64,000 bases of DNA. It comes from Gautieria morchelliformis. Lineage: Eukaryota > Basidiomycota > Agaricomycetes > Gomphales > Gomphaceae. This document shows, one piece after another, positions 1-9,308 of this stretch (its first letter is position 1; each line of letters starts with the position of its first letter). The translations under genes and the position numbers were made by a program. Where the stretch lies: assembly GCA_015179125.1 (NCBI GenBank), contig WHVA01000406.1, positions 41,964 to 105,963 of the forward strand, written 5' to 3'. The notes under the pieces were generated by a model that had not been told where the DNA came from, did not search any database, and saw only the letters and a program-made list of their open reading frames with translations.

Positions 1-145
1 AGGAGAGAGATTTTTTGTGCGCACTCTCCTCACAGTGGTCAAGGGGGCTAGATCCTTTGAGGAGCTTAGGTCGGTGGATGGCATATAATATGCTACTTAC
101 AAGGAGGCCTGTCGTGCAAGGGGACTTCTGGATGATGATCAGGAG

Positions 146-1921
146 TTGAGGTTGTGTCTCCAGGAAGCCAGTGGCATGAAAACAGGTGCTCAGCTCAGAT
201 ATCTCTTTGCCACCATCCTTGGCCATTGCAATCCATCGGGCCCCGGCAGATTATGGGATGCCTTCAGGGAGCACATATGTGATGATCTCAGACATCAGCT
301 CCAAATCAGACATGGTATGCAGAATCCACAGGACGATCAGGTTTATGATTTTGGCCTCTTTCTCTTGGAAAAAATCCTCCAGCAGGGTGGAATGTCCTTG
401 AGCAGCTTTGATGATATGCCTCGGGTGGCAGGCGAGTGGGAGGCCCTCATTGGAAACAGGTTCATAGCTGAGCAGAGGGACTATGACCCTGTTGCAGAGA
501 GGGACATAGCTGATGAGGAGGTTCCCAGGCTGAATGAGGGGCAAAGGTCTGCGCATGATCAGATATTACGGTCGGCACTGACCAGAGATGCTCATGGGAA
601 ACCTGATGGACAAATGTTTTTTGTCACTGGCTCAGGTGGTGCTGGGAAATCATTCACATGGAACACTCTAATCCACTCCTGTAGAGCGGAGAGCCTTATT
701 GTGATTGCAGTAGCCTCATCTGCAATGGCTGCCCTTATCCTCACTAAGGGTACAACCTCTCATAGCATGCTTGGAATTCCCATTCCTGTCCATGAGCGCT
801 CTCTCTCCTTCATCACAAAGAACTCTGACAAGGCTGATATGCTGAGACTGGCCAGTCTCATCATTTGGGATGAGGCTGCAATGCAGCATCGCCATGCCAT
901 AGAGGCCATTGACAGGACACTGAGGGATTTCCTTGACCAGCCTGACCGACCCTTTGGTGGCATCACGGTTGCCTTTGGAGGTGACTTTCAGCAGACTCTC
1001 CCAATTGTCCCCAAAGGCTCCAAGGAGGATATCGTGGGAGCTACCCTTCAGAAGTCATATCTGTGGCCAAAGATCAAGGTCCTCCATCTGACAGAGAACA
1101 TGCGGGTGAGAAATGACCCTGACAGAGCCCGGTTTGCAGAATGGCTGCAGAATGTGGGTCAGGGAAAGGATCTCCCACTAGATCATACGTTCTCACTCCC
1201 TCCTCACATGGTTTGTGGCCCTGGAATTGAAGATCTGATCCAGGAAATATACCCTGGCATTGGAAATGCAATCCCTGCCCAGGACAATTATTTCTTGGAG
1301 CGGGCCATCCTCTGTCCCAGAAATATTGAGGTCAATGAGATCAATTCCATGGTGTTGAGGCAGTTTCCAGGTGATGCTCAGGTCTTCCACTGTGCAGATT
1401 CTGTCAAGGAAACCGACTTTGCAGAGCAGTATCCTGTGGAGTATCTGAATTCCATAGAGATGAGCAGTCTTCCTCCTGCTCACTTGGAAGTCAAGCCTGG
1501 AGTGCCTCTGATGATGTTGCGCAATTTGGATAAGAAGCAAGGACTATGCAATGGGACAAGGTTGCGGTTGGTGAGGATGAGGAATAGAGTGTTGGAGGTC
1601 AGGATCATCTCAGGTCCACGTGCAGGAAATACTGCTTTCATCCCCAGGATCACTATTTCACCATCAGAGGGAGAATTACCATTTGTGCTGCAGAGGAGAC
1701 AGTTTCCAGTGCGTGTGGCATTTGCAATGACCATCAACAAGTCTCAGGGACAGTCTTTGGGTACGGTTGGGCTGGACCTGAGATATCCAGTGTTTGGACA
1801 TGGTCAGTTGTATGTTGGTGTTTCAAGGGGAACAAGCTGGAACAAAGTGAAGGTCTTCCTTGAGGAGGGTTTGAACACAACCAACATTGTATATAAAGAT
1901 GTATTACTTAGAGCTCCTTGA
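146..1921 (+). CDS. Helitron Pif1-like helicase (C-terminal part of RepHel), N-terminal fusion broken by a stop
   Basis: The frame is open for 591 codons and encodes a superfamily 1 Pif1-type DNA helicase, the C-terminal half of Helitron RepHel proteins, which unwinds DNA during rolling-circle transposition. Visible motifs in order are Walker A GSGGAGKS (about residue 160), Walker B IIWDEAAM (about 240), GGDFQQTLP (about 280), TINKSQGQSL (about 533) and YVGVSRGTS (about 558). The homologous reading continues upstream in the same frame (codons from base 2) but is interrupted by TAA at 86-88, so as assembled the helicase is cut off from any Rep domain. The first in-frame ATG is at 176. No helicase copy is seen in the downstream units. 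Confidence 0.9.
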   Translation: MRLCLQEASGMKTGAQLRYLFATILGHCNPSGPGRLWDAFREHICDDLRHQLQIRHGMQNPQDDQVYDFGLFLLEKILQQGGMSLSSFDDMPRVAGEWEALIGNRFIAEQRDYDPVAERDIADEEVPRLNEGQRSAHDQILRSALTRDAHGKPDGQMFFVTGSGGAGKSFTWNTLIHSCRAESLIVIAVASSAMAALILTKGTTSHSMLGIPIPVHERSLSFITKNSDKADMLRLASLIIWDEAAMQHRHAIEAIDRTLRDFLDQPDRPFGGITVAFGGDFQQTLPIVPKGSKEDIVGATLQKSYLWPKIKVLHLTENMRVRNDPDRARFAEWLQNVGQGKDLPLDHTFSLPPHMVCGPGIEDLIQEIYPGIGNAIPAQDNYFLERAILCPRNIEVNEINSMVLRQFPGDAQVFHCADSVKETDFAEQYPVEYLNSIEMSSLPPAHLEVKPGVPLMMLRNLDKKQGLCNGTRLRLVRMRNRVLEVRIISGPRAGNTAFIPRITISPSEGELPFVLQRRQFPVRVAFAMTINKSQGQSLGTVGLDLRYPVFGHGQLYVGVSRGTSWNKVKVFLEEGLNTTNIVYKDVLLRAP

Positions 1922-2055
1922 TTTCTGATATCTACTTGATGCAAATTGATTACTTTGATTTTCCCCAATGCACTTGACCTTACTGATATGTTAGACTTAC
2001 CGATGCATTAGACTTACTGATGTGTTTGACCTTGCCGAGGCGTTTGACTTGCACC

Positions 2056-2083
2056 CCCGCGCGAAGCGCGGGTATCCACCTAG
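2056..2083 (+). other. Helitron 3' terminal hairpin and CTAG end
   Basis: The stem CCCGCGC (2056-2062), loop GAA and stem GCGCGGG (2066-2072) form a perfect 7-bp hairpin. CTAG at 2080-2083 is the transposon end. Similar terminators end at 4751, 7622, 8136, 11015, 14104, 14493, 16420, 19424, 21393, 23743, 24499, 26184 and 59304. Those at 7622, 14104, 23743 and 59304 have imperfect stems. Confidence 0.9.
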
Positions 2084-2242
2084 TCTAAGAGTTAAACGCG
2101 CTCAGTGGGTGGTTGTGGGCGTCGCTTATGTCAGGTTTTAGGTCAGCATTGGTCAGCTGGCCAATCGGACGCGAGCGGCGCAGCCGCGAGCCCTAGGCCC
2201 CTGGCCCAGGCCAGACCATTGACGCTGCGCAGCAGCGTTCCA

Positions 2243-2308
2243 GGTCACGTGACCGGTTCACGCGACCATACGAGGGTGGTCCATGCACGACCCTTCGCTT
2301 GGTATAAA
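2243..2308 (+). promoter_or_regulatory. E-box palindrome plus TATA promoter of unit 2
   Basis: The palindrome GGTCACGTGACC lies at 2243-2254 and TATAAA at 2303-2308, about 50 bp apart. CACGTG flanked by GTNNNNNNAC is the classical Cbf1/USF-type bHLH site. The pyrimidine-rich tract after TATA fits a Pol II start region. Confidence 0.6.
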
Positions 2309-2949
2309 GAGAGTGATGCTGCAGAACCGCACTCCCCACTGGTGTCTTCCTGTGTTCTGGCTGTACTGGTGGGCTTACTATTGCTTTGGCTGGGCTCTGG
2401 GTGTCTTTGTGTGTGTCTCTGGGTGTCTCTGGGCTTCTCTGGCTGTGAATTGACACCAGCTTCTGCTTCAATGTCCTGTATATTTTTTTGATATTTTTTC
2501 GCAAATACATATCAATAAACCTAACTTGCTAACCTTAACAATAGCCAACTTACATATCCTGTACATTTTTCGATATTTTTTCCCAAATAGACATCAATAA
2601 ATCTAACTGGCACCTATCCTGTAAATTTTTTTGACATTTTTTCGCAAATGGATATCAATAACTTATACTGACTTTGCTCAAGTTGATAATAACATCTGTT
2701 TTAATGTAGTGTGTTTTTTTTTATCTTTTTTTGAAAAATAAATATATATATCAATGAATTATCCTGACTTTGCTAAAATTAATACCAGCTTCAGGGTAAA
2801 TGTACTGTACATTTTTTGACATTTTTTCAAAAGGTAGATATCAATAAATCATCCAGGCTTTGCTAAAATTAATGACAACAGCTGCTTAAATGTGGTTTCT
2901 TTTGCTATTTTATTTATGTCTATATAAATAGATACTGATACATGTCCCT

Positions 2950-4305
2950 GATATGTGTGAGGACATGTTACGTGTGAGGACACGCTACCTGTGGGGACAC
3001 ATTACATGTGGGGACATGTTTGAGGACACGCTACCTGTGGGGACACCCTACCCGTGAGGACACGTTACCTGTGAGGACACGCTACCTGGGGGGACATGCT
3101 ACCTGTGAGGACACGTTACGTGTGAGGACATGCTACCTTTGAGGACATGTTACGTGTGGGGACACACTACCTGTGAGGACACGTTAGGTGCGGGGACACA
3201 CTACCTGTGAGGACACGTTAGGTGCGGGGACACACTACCTGTGAGGACACGTTACGTGCGGGGACACACTACCTGTGAGGACACGTTACGTGCGGGGACA
3301 CGCTACCTGTGAGGACACGTTACGTGTGGGGACATGCTACCTGTGAGGACACGTTATGTGTGGGGACACACTACCTGTGAGGACATGTTACGTGTGGGGA
3401 GTGGGGACATGTTATGTGTGGGGACATGCTACCTGTGAGGACACGTTACGTGTGGGGACACGCTACCTGTGAGGACATGTTACGTGTGGGGACACGCTGC
3501 CTGTGAGGACACGCTACCTGTGAGGACACGCTACCTGTGCGGACACGCTACCTGTGAGGACACGTTACGTGTGAGGACAGGCTACCTGTGAGGACACGTT
3601 ACGTGTGGGGACACGCTACCTGTGAGGACACGTTACATGTGGGGACACGCTACCTGTGAGGACACGTTACGTGTGGGGACGCGCTACCTGTGAGGACACG
3701 TTACATGTGGGGACATGGTACCTGTGAGGACACGTTACGTGTGAGGACATGCTACCTGTGAGGACATGTTAGGTGTGAGGACACACTACCTGTGGGGACA
3801 TGTCACCTGTGAGGACACGTTACGTGTAAGGACATGCTACCTTTGAGGACATGTTACATGTGGGGACACACTACCTGTGAGGACACGTTACATGCGGGGA
3901 CACGCTACCTGTAAGGACATGTTACGTGGGGACATGCTACCTGTGGGGACAAGTTATGTGTGGGGACACACTACCTGTGAGGACACGTTATGTGTGGGGA
4001 CACGCTGCCTGTGAGGACATGCTACCTGTGGGGACATGTTATGTGTGAGGACACGCTACCTGTGAGGACACGTTATGTGTGGGGACATGCTACCTGTGGG
4101 GACACATTACGTGTGGGGACACGCTACCTGTGAGGACACGCTACGTGTGGGGACATGCTGCCTGTGAGGACACCCTACCTGTGAGGACATGCTACCTACC
4201 AGCGAGGACACATTACATGTGGGGACATGCTACCTGTGGGGACACATTATGTGTGGGGACACGCTACCTGTGAGGGCACGTTATGTGTGAGGACATGCTA
4301 TCCAA
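2950..4305 (+). repeat. 17-bp minisatellite (type A), unit 2
   Basis: About 80 degenerate copies of a 17-bp unit, mostly GAGGACACGCTACCTGT alternating with GGGGACACGTTACGTGT. This is the longest type A array in the window; equivalents in units 6, 8 and 10 are much shorter. Confidence 0.9.
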
Positions 4306-4634
4306 CTGCACTTTGGGTCTTCCCCCATTTCTGATTTTGGTATTGTTTCTGGTTCTGTGAGAGTGTCACCGGAGGATCAGCTGGCATATTGATATAACCA
4401 CATTGTCAAAATTCAGGATCCCCAAGATCACTATTGGGTCTATTTCACAATGCACGAGCTTTGAAACCTGTGGATTATGACAATAGGTGCAATCTTATAA
4501 TCTCTGATGATTCAGTCAAGACTATTACCACTTTCATGTCTAGAGTTGCTGGGAGGGCCATCCCAGAGGTTGAGAGAGAGCTCTGCATGTTCGGCTGTTC
4601 CATGGGTGCATACATGATTCATGATACTATATGA
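4306..4634 (+). pseudogene. Conserved ORF fragment carried by type A Helitrons (unit 2 copy)
   Basis: The block starts CTATCCAACTGCACTTTGGG and reads as protein-like sequence in two frames: an upstream segment with DHYW..FTMHE, then, after a frame change, a segment with NLIISDDSVKTITTFMSRVAG and a C-terminus near GCSMGAYMIHDTI, stop at 4634. There is no ATG at the front of the second segment. Nearly identical blocks occur in units 6, 8, 10 and the solitary copy. I do not recognise the family. It may be a captured host gene fragment or a relic of an ancestral Helitron ORF. Confidence 0.45.
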
Positions 4635-4751
4635 ACAGGGATATATTTTGCATGATGCTATTTACCCCAATGCACTTGACCTTACTGATGCATTTGACCT
4701 TACTGAGGCGTTTGACCTGCACCCCCGTGCAAAGCACGGGTACCCACCTAG

Positions 4752-4845
4752 TTCCTATAGGTGAAAGTAGCACGGTGGGAGGTTGTGGGCGTGCTTACAA
4801 ATAATATTACGTAAAACTTATGTCAGCTACTTTCACCTATAGGAA
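4752..4845 (+). repeat. 20-bp perfect inverted repeat at the 5' end of unit 3
   Basis: The first 20 bases of the unit (4752-4771) recur as an exact reverse complement at 4826-4845. The 54-nt spacer contains the TAATATTAC nonamer (4802-4810). The other units lack this second, inverted copy of their own terminus. Confidence 0.85.
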
Positions 4846-4904
4846 TTACGTAAAGCTTATGTCAGCGGCGAGCGGCGCAGCCGCGAGCACCAACGCTACG
4901 CAGC

Positions 4905-5039
4905 GGTCACGTGACCGGCAGACCGGCGTGAACCTGGAGCGTGAGCGGCGCCGCGAGCATGAACACTGAGCAGCGGTCACGTGACCCGTTTGCGACAGCG
5001 TACGAGCATGGTCCGTGCACGACGTGCGGGCTGTATAAA
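4905..5039 (+). promoter_or_regulatory. Double E-box plus TATA promoter of unit 3
   Basis: GGTCACGTGACC occurs at 4905-4916 and again at 4975-4986, followed by TATAAA at 5034-5039 and a run of CTGCTGTCTGCTCTGT-like repeats. Confidence 0.6.
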
Positions 5040-6028
5040 GGCCGCACGGTAAGGAGGGAACACTAGGAACCTGCCCAACCGGCGATTCCTCTTTCTGCTG
5101 TGTGCTCTGTCTGCTGTCCCCTCTGTGTGCTGGCTGCTCTGTGTGCTGTCTGCTCTGTGTGCTGTCTCCTCCTGTAGCTGGCTGGCTGTCTATTGCTTTG
5201 GCTGGCTGGCTATCTATTGGCTTGGCTGGCTTTCTATTGCTAGGTAATATCTTTTTTTAATGCATTGCCATGTATTTTATTTTATTTGTGTTGGTAATTT
5301 TATTAGTTCCTTTTTTTCTCATCATATAGTATTGTCACATTTGCATTATATTTTTGTGATCTTTTTCGAAAATAGATTTAAATAACATCCAAAGACTGCA
5401 GAAAAAAATGTATTTTAATATCAATATTATTCAGGTTTTTTTCGAAAATTGACATCAATAAGTTTCCTCTAAAATCAATGACAATAGATTCTGCTTTTAA
5501 ATGTGGTTTGTTTTATTGTTTTATTTACTGTAAAGCTGCTTACCAGGCACTCCTCTCTGGCTATACTGGTGGCTGGCTTACTATGGGCTCTGGGTTTCTC
5601 TGTCAGTCTCTGGGCTTCTCTGGCTTTGGCTGGGCATTAATAACAGCTTCTGGTTCAATGTACTGTACTTTTTTGACATTTTTTCGCAGATAGATGTCAA
5701 TAAATTATCCTGACTTTATGAAAATTGACAACAACTCCAGCTTAAATGTACAGTGCATTTTTTTGACATTTTTCGAAAAATAGATAATCTTGACTCTGCT
5801 AAAAATTAATAACAACTTCAGCTTAAATGTACTGGACATTGGTTTTGAAATTTTTCAAAAAATAGATAATCCTGACTGTGCTAAAATTAATGACAGAAGC
5901 TGCTTAAATATGGCTTCCTTTACTATTTGTCTGTATATGTCACAAAATAGATATTGATACATGTCCCTGAGTTTGCTAAAAGTTAATAAGTAGTAACAGC
6001 CTCTGCTTGCTTCACTTTGAGGCCCTTG

Positions 6029-6770
6029 GGGATATGCTACACATACCATTGGGACATGCTATGCATGCTATACTTGAGGGGCATGCTACACACACTATCC
6101 ATGGGGACACACATGTTATGCATGGAGACACATATGTTATGCATGGAGACATGCATGTTATGCATGGGTACACGCATGTTATGCGTGGGGACACGCATGT
6201 TATGTGTGGGGACACGCACGCTATGCATGGGGATGTGCACACTATATGTGGGGACACACTATGCTTGGGGGACACGGTACGAACAAGGGACGCACTACAG
6301 GGGAAAACACTACAAAAAAGGGACATTCTACACATGCTATACTTGGGGGACACCCTACAAACAAAGGACATGCTATGCACACTATACTTGGGGGGCATGT
6401 TATGCATTGGGGACACACTTTGCACACTATACTTGAGGGAGATGCTACACACACTACATGTAGGGACATGCTACACATGTGGACACGCTATACAGATTTA
6501 GGGACATGCTACACACAAAATACTTGAGGGACATGTTATGCATGTGGGACATGCCATGCACACTGTACTGCATGTGGGGACACACTACATATGGAGACAT
6601 GCTACATGTGGAGACACACTACGCACACTATACTTGGGGACACGCTACGTGTGGGCACATGCCACATGTGAGGACATGCTACATGTGAGGATGCAATACG
6701 TGTGAGGACAGATAAAGTGTGATGACACACTACAGGCAAGGACACACTACATGTGAGGTAGGGGACATGA
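6029..6770 (+). repeat. 21-bp minisatellite (type B), unit 3
   Basis: Degenerate copies of a 21-bp unit close to GGGGACACGCATGTTATGCGT. Because 21 is a multiple of three, long open frames occur on both strands throughout the array; these are repeat artefacts, not genes. Confidence 0.88.
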
Positions 6771-6800
6771 GACATGGGAGAAATGTGTAGAGTCATTACC

Positions 6801-7441
6801 TGTTATGTATCAGGTTTGGATCTAAAAGGACTGCAGCTTCAACTTATATGTTGCACCCCCAACTATCATCCTAAGTATTTTGGAGATCGGAGATTGGAAG
6901 TTGGAAGAGGTTGAGTATTGTAACTGAAGTAGTAAGGGTTCAAGAATTGAGTTAATTTGGATATGAGAAATCAAGTTGGAAGACGGAGGTCAGAGAGACA
7001 GAGGCCTTGCAGGTCTAAGAACCGGAGACAGTGCAAAGGGAGTGACGTATCAAAGTCGATTATCTGATTGCTGAACAGAGGCACACATGACTGGGTTGTA
7101 TACAAAGAGCTGAGACAACATGTCAGAAGGTAGAGGTAAGCAGTTCCAGTGCAAGTAACTAGGATAAAAGTACCTAATGTGAAACAAGAGGAACTACAAG
7201 GGGGTGCAGTGTAGAACTAAGAACAATAGGCAAAAGACCAAGGGTCTAATTGGTAGCGGAACAAATGGAACTCCTGACGCTCTGGACTTGCTGTGCCGAG
7301 GGTCAAGTATCGAATGCTGGTGAAAAGAGTCATAAGGGGAAATATGTGAAGAACAAGGGGATCACAAGGTTGAAGTGCAGACGTTATGGAATAGAGTCGG
7401 AGGTGCGGGGGTACCGGAGTTGGTTGAGCATGGTCATAACA
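6801..7441 (+). mobile_element. Solo LTR nested in unit 3 (TGTTATG...CATAACA)
   Basis: A 641-bp segment begins TGTTATG and ends CATAACA (7-bp inverted termini with TG..CA ends). It is flanked by the exact 5-bp duplication TTACC (6796-6800 and 7442-7446), the hallmark of LTR retrotransposon integration followed by LTR-LTR recombination. No internal retrotransposon sequence remains. Confidence 0.85.
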
Positions 7442-7622
7442 TTACCTACCTTGATGTGTTATTTAGAGTTACTTTCAATCAATAAGAAGAGTTTTACTTA
7501 TCTGAATGAAATTTTCTTATCCGAATGTGTTTGAATTATCCCAAGTTTGATTCACCTAATGTGTTTGACCTTACCGATGTGTTTGACTTGCACCCCCATG
7601 CGAAGTGTGGGTACCCACCTAG

Positions 7623-7830
7623 CTAATTGATAGTGGAACAATGGAAGTCCTGATGCTCCGGACTTGCTATGTTAAGGGTTAAGTAAGGAAGGCTGGTGAA
7701 TAGAGTCATAAGGGGAAGTATGTGAATAGGAAAGAACAAGGGGATCAAAAGGTCGAAGTGTGGACATTGCGGAATAGAGTCAGAGGAGGTGCAGAGGTAC
7801 CAGAGTTGGTCAAGCAGCATGGTCATAACA
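7623..7830 (+). mobile_element. LTR 3' fragment in the second 3' segment of unit 3
   Basis: This segment matches the right half of the nested LTR (for example the ATAGAGTCAGAGG and CATGGTCATAACA parts) and is again followed by TTACC. It lies between the decayed CTAG at 7622 and the 18-bp repeats, so it belongs to an additional 3' Helitron fragment. Confidence 0.7.
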
Positions 7831-7929
7831 TTACCTACCTCAATGTGTTACTTAGAGCTACTTTTAATCAATAAGATGTGTTTTACTTATCTGAATGTGT
7901 TTGACTTATCCCAAGTTTGATTTACCCAA

Positions 7930-8100
7930 GGTGTTTGACTTTGCTGATGTGTTTGACCTTACCAAGGCGTTTGACCTTACCGAGGTGTTTGACCTTACCG
8001 AGGTGTTTGACCTTACCGAGGTGTTTGACCTTACCGAGGTGTTTGACCTTACCGAGGTGTTTGACCTTACCAAGGCGTTTGACCTTACCGAGGCATTTGA
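7930..8100 (+). repeat. 18-bp subterminal tandem repeats GTGTTTGACCTTACCGAG
   Basis: About nine near-perfect copies of an 18-bp unit precede the 3' hairpin. The autonomous copy and other units have 2-4 copies of the same TTGACCTTACYGA motif at this position, so the array here is an expansion of a subterminal element that may bind the transposase. Confidence 0.85.
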
Positions 8101-8175
8101 CTTGCACCCCCACGCGAAGCGTGGGTATCCACCTAGTTACACTATATGAAAGCGCCTCGGTGGGAGGTTGTGGGC

Positions 8176-8216
8176 ACTGCTGACAAATAATATTATGTAA
8201 AAATTAGGTCAGCGGT
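8176..8216 (+). other. Origin-like stem-loop with TAATATTAT, unit 4
   Basis: ACTGCTGAC (8176-8184) pairs with GTCAGCGGT (8208-8216) with one T-G wobble. The 23-nt loop holds TAATATTAT at 8188-8196. To my knowledge this nonamer variant is the nick-site motif of genomoviruses, a CRESS-DNA virus group that includes fungal viruses. Confidence 0.6.
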
Positions 8217-8256
8217 GAGCGGCGCAGCCGCGAGCAACACCCACAGCAGCGTCCGC

Positions 8257-8313
8257 GGTCACGTGACCCGTTCGCGCGTGGTCCGTGCACGACACGCGCG
8301 CGCGGTATATAAA
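8257..8313 (+). promoter_or_regulatory. E-box plus TATA promoter of unit 4
   Basis: GGTCACGTGACC at 8257-8268 and TATATAAA at 8306-8313, followed by a CT-rich tract. Confidence 0.6.
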
Positions 8314-9308
8314 GGCAGTTCGGTAGGGTGGAATGCCAGGAATCTGCCTGACCGGCAATTCCTCACTCTGCTGTGTGCTCTCTCTGCTGTGTGCTCTCTG
8401 CTGTGTCTGCGCTGTCTGTTCTCGGTTCTGTCTGCGCTGTCTGCTGCGCTCTCTGGTGTCTCCTCTTTTAGCTGGCTGGCTGTCTATGGCATTGGTTGGC
8501 TGGCTATCTATTGGCTTGGCTGGCTTTCTATTGGTAAGTAATATCTCTTTTTTAATGCATTCCCATGTATTTTATTTTATTTGTGTTTGTAATTTGATTG
8601 GTTCCATTTTTTTTTCATCATATTGTATTGTCACATGTGCTTTATATTTTTGTGAATTTTTCGAAAAATAGATTTAAATAAAATCCCAACACTGCTGAAA
8701 AAAAGTATTTTTATATATATATTTTTCAGGTTTTTTTTCGAAAATTGACATCAATAAGTTTCCTCTAAACTTTTAAATGTGGTTTGTTTTGTTGTTTTAT
8801 TTACTGTAAAGCTACCAGGCACTCCTTCTCTGGCTATACTGGTGGCTGGCTTACTATGGCTTTGGCTGGGCTCTGGGTTTCTCTGTCAGTCTCTGGGCTT
8901 CTCTGGCTTGGGCTGGGCATTAATAACATCTTCTTCAATGTACTGTACTTTTTTGGCATTTTTTCACAAATAGATGTCAATAAATTATCCTGACTTTGTG
9001 AAAATTGACAACGGCTCCAGCTTAAATGTACAGTGCATTTTCTTTGACATTTTTCAAAAAATAGATAATCTTGACTCTGCTAAAATTAATAATAACTTCA
9101 GGTTAAATGTACTGGACATTTGTTTTGACATTTTTCAAAAAATAGATAATCCTGACTTTGCTAAAATTAATGACAGCAGCTGCTTAAATATGGCTTCCTT
9201 TACTATTTTATTTATATCTGTATGGCACAAAATAGATATTGATACATGTCCCTGAGTTTGCTAAAAGGTAATGAAAAGACAGCCTCTGCTTGCTTCACTT
9301 TGAGGCCC

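Larger units (their letters stand above)
1..2083 (+). mobile_element. Autonomous Helitron, 3' portion (5' part outside window)
   Basis: The window opens inside the helicase gene of an autonomous Helitron and reaches its 3' terminus. After the helicase stop come TTGACCTTACYGATG-like subterminal repeats (about 1966-2050), then a hairpin at 2056-2072 with a 7-bp stem (CCCGCGC/GCGCGGG) and a GAA loop, then 11 nt ending in CTAG at 2083, followed by T. A GC hairpin about 10-12 nt before CTRR is the known Helitron 3' signature. The same terminus ends every unit downstream, so this element is the likely source of the transposition machinery for the array. The Rep (HUH nuclease) half would lie to the left of the window. 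Confidence 0.88.
2084..4751 (+). mobile_element. Non-autonomous Helitron unit 2 (type A)
   Basis: The unit starts TCTAAGAG immediately after the CTAG of the autonomous element and ends with a hairpin and CTAG at 4751. Module order: GC-rich leader with GGTCACGTGACC and a TATA box; a CT/TG-rich tract; AT-rich tandem repeats of roughly 80-100 bp containing TTTTTCGCAAATAGATATC and AATAAATCTAAC (2478-2940); a long 17-bp minisatellite (about 2950-4305); a conserved ORF fragment (4306-4634); and TTGACC subterminal repeats. There is no transposase. It shares its 3' end with the helicase-bearing copy, so it is probably mobilised in trans. Confidence 0.85.
4752..8136 (+). mobile_element. Non-autonomous Helitron unit 3 (type B, compound 3' end)
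   Basis: The unit starts TTCCTATAGGTGAAAG after CTAG at 4751. It contains a TAATATTAC nonamer (4802-4810), two GGTCACGTGACC palindromes, TATA at 5034, a CT-rich tract, AT-rich repeats (about 5250-5990), a 21-bp minisatellite (6029-6770) and a nested LTR (6801-7441). A first, decayed 3' end (imperfect hairpin, CTAG at 7619-7622) is followed by a second 3' segment (7623-8136) with LTR remnants, 18-bp repeats and a perfect terminal hairpin. The unit is therefore a full element plus an extra 3' fragment. GGTAAGTA-like sequence after the TGGCTGGC tract resembles a 5' splice site in sister units. Confidence 0.8.

Noticed and set aside
2105-2491. 128-codon frame across the unit 2 leader and promoter
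   Set aside because: It spans the E-box, TATA and transcription start region and is disrupted in sister units.
2950-4305. Possible CRISPR array because of many short direct repeats
   Set aside because: The 17-bp units are contiguous without unique spacers, and the context is eukaryotic; this is a minisatellite.
6007-6527. Long open frames (100-160 codons) on both strands in the type B minisatellite
   Set aside because: The 21-bp repeat is a multiple of three, so any frame without a stop in one unit stays open. The products are pure repeats and occur in every frame.
7895-8183. Repetitive frame with an FDLTEV heptad-like pattern
   Set aside because: This is translation of the 18-bp Helitron subterminal repeat; it includes the terminal hairpin and has no independent support.
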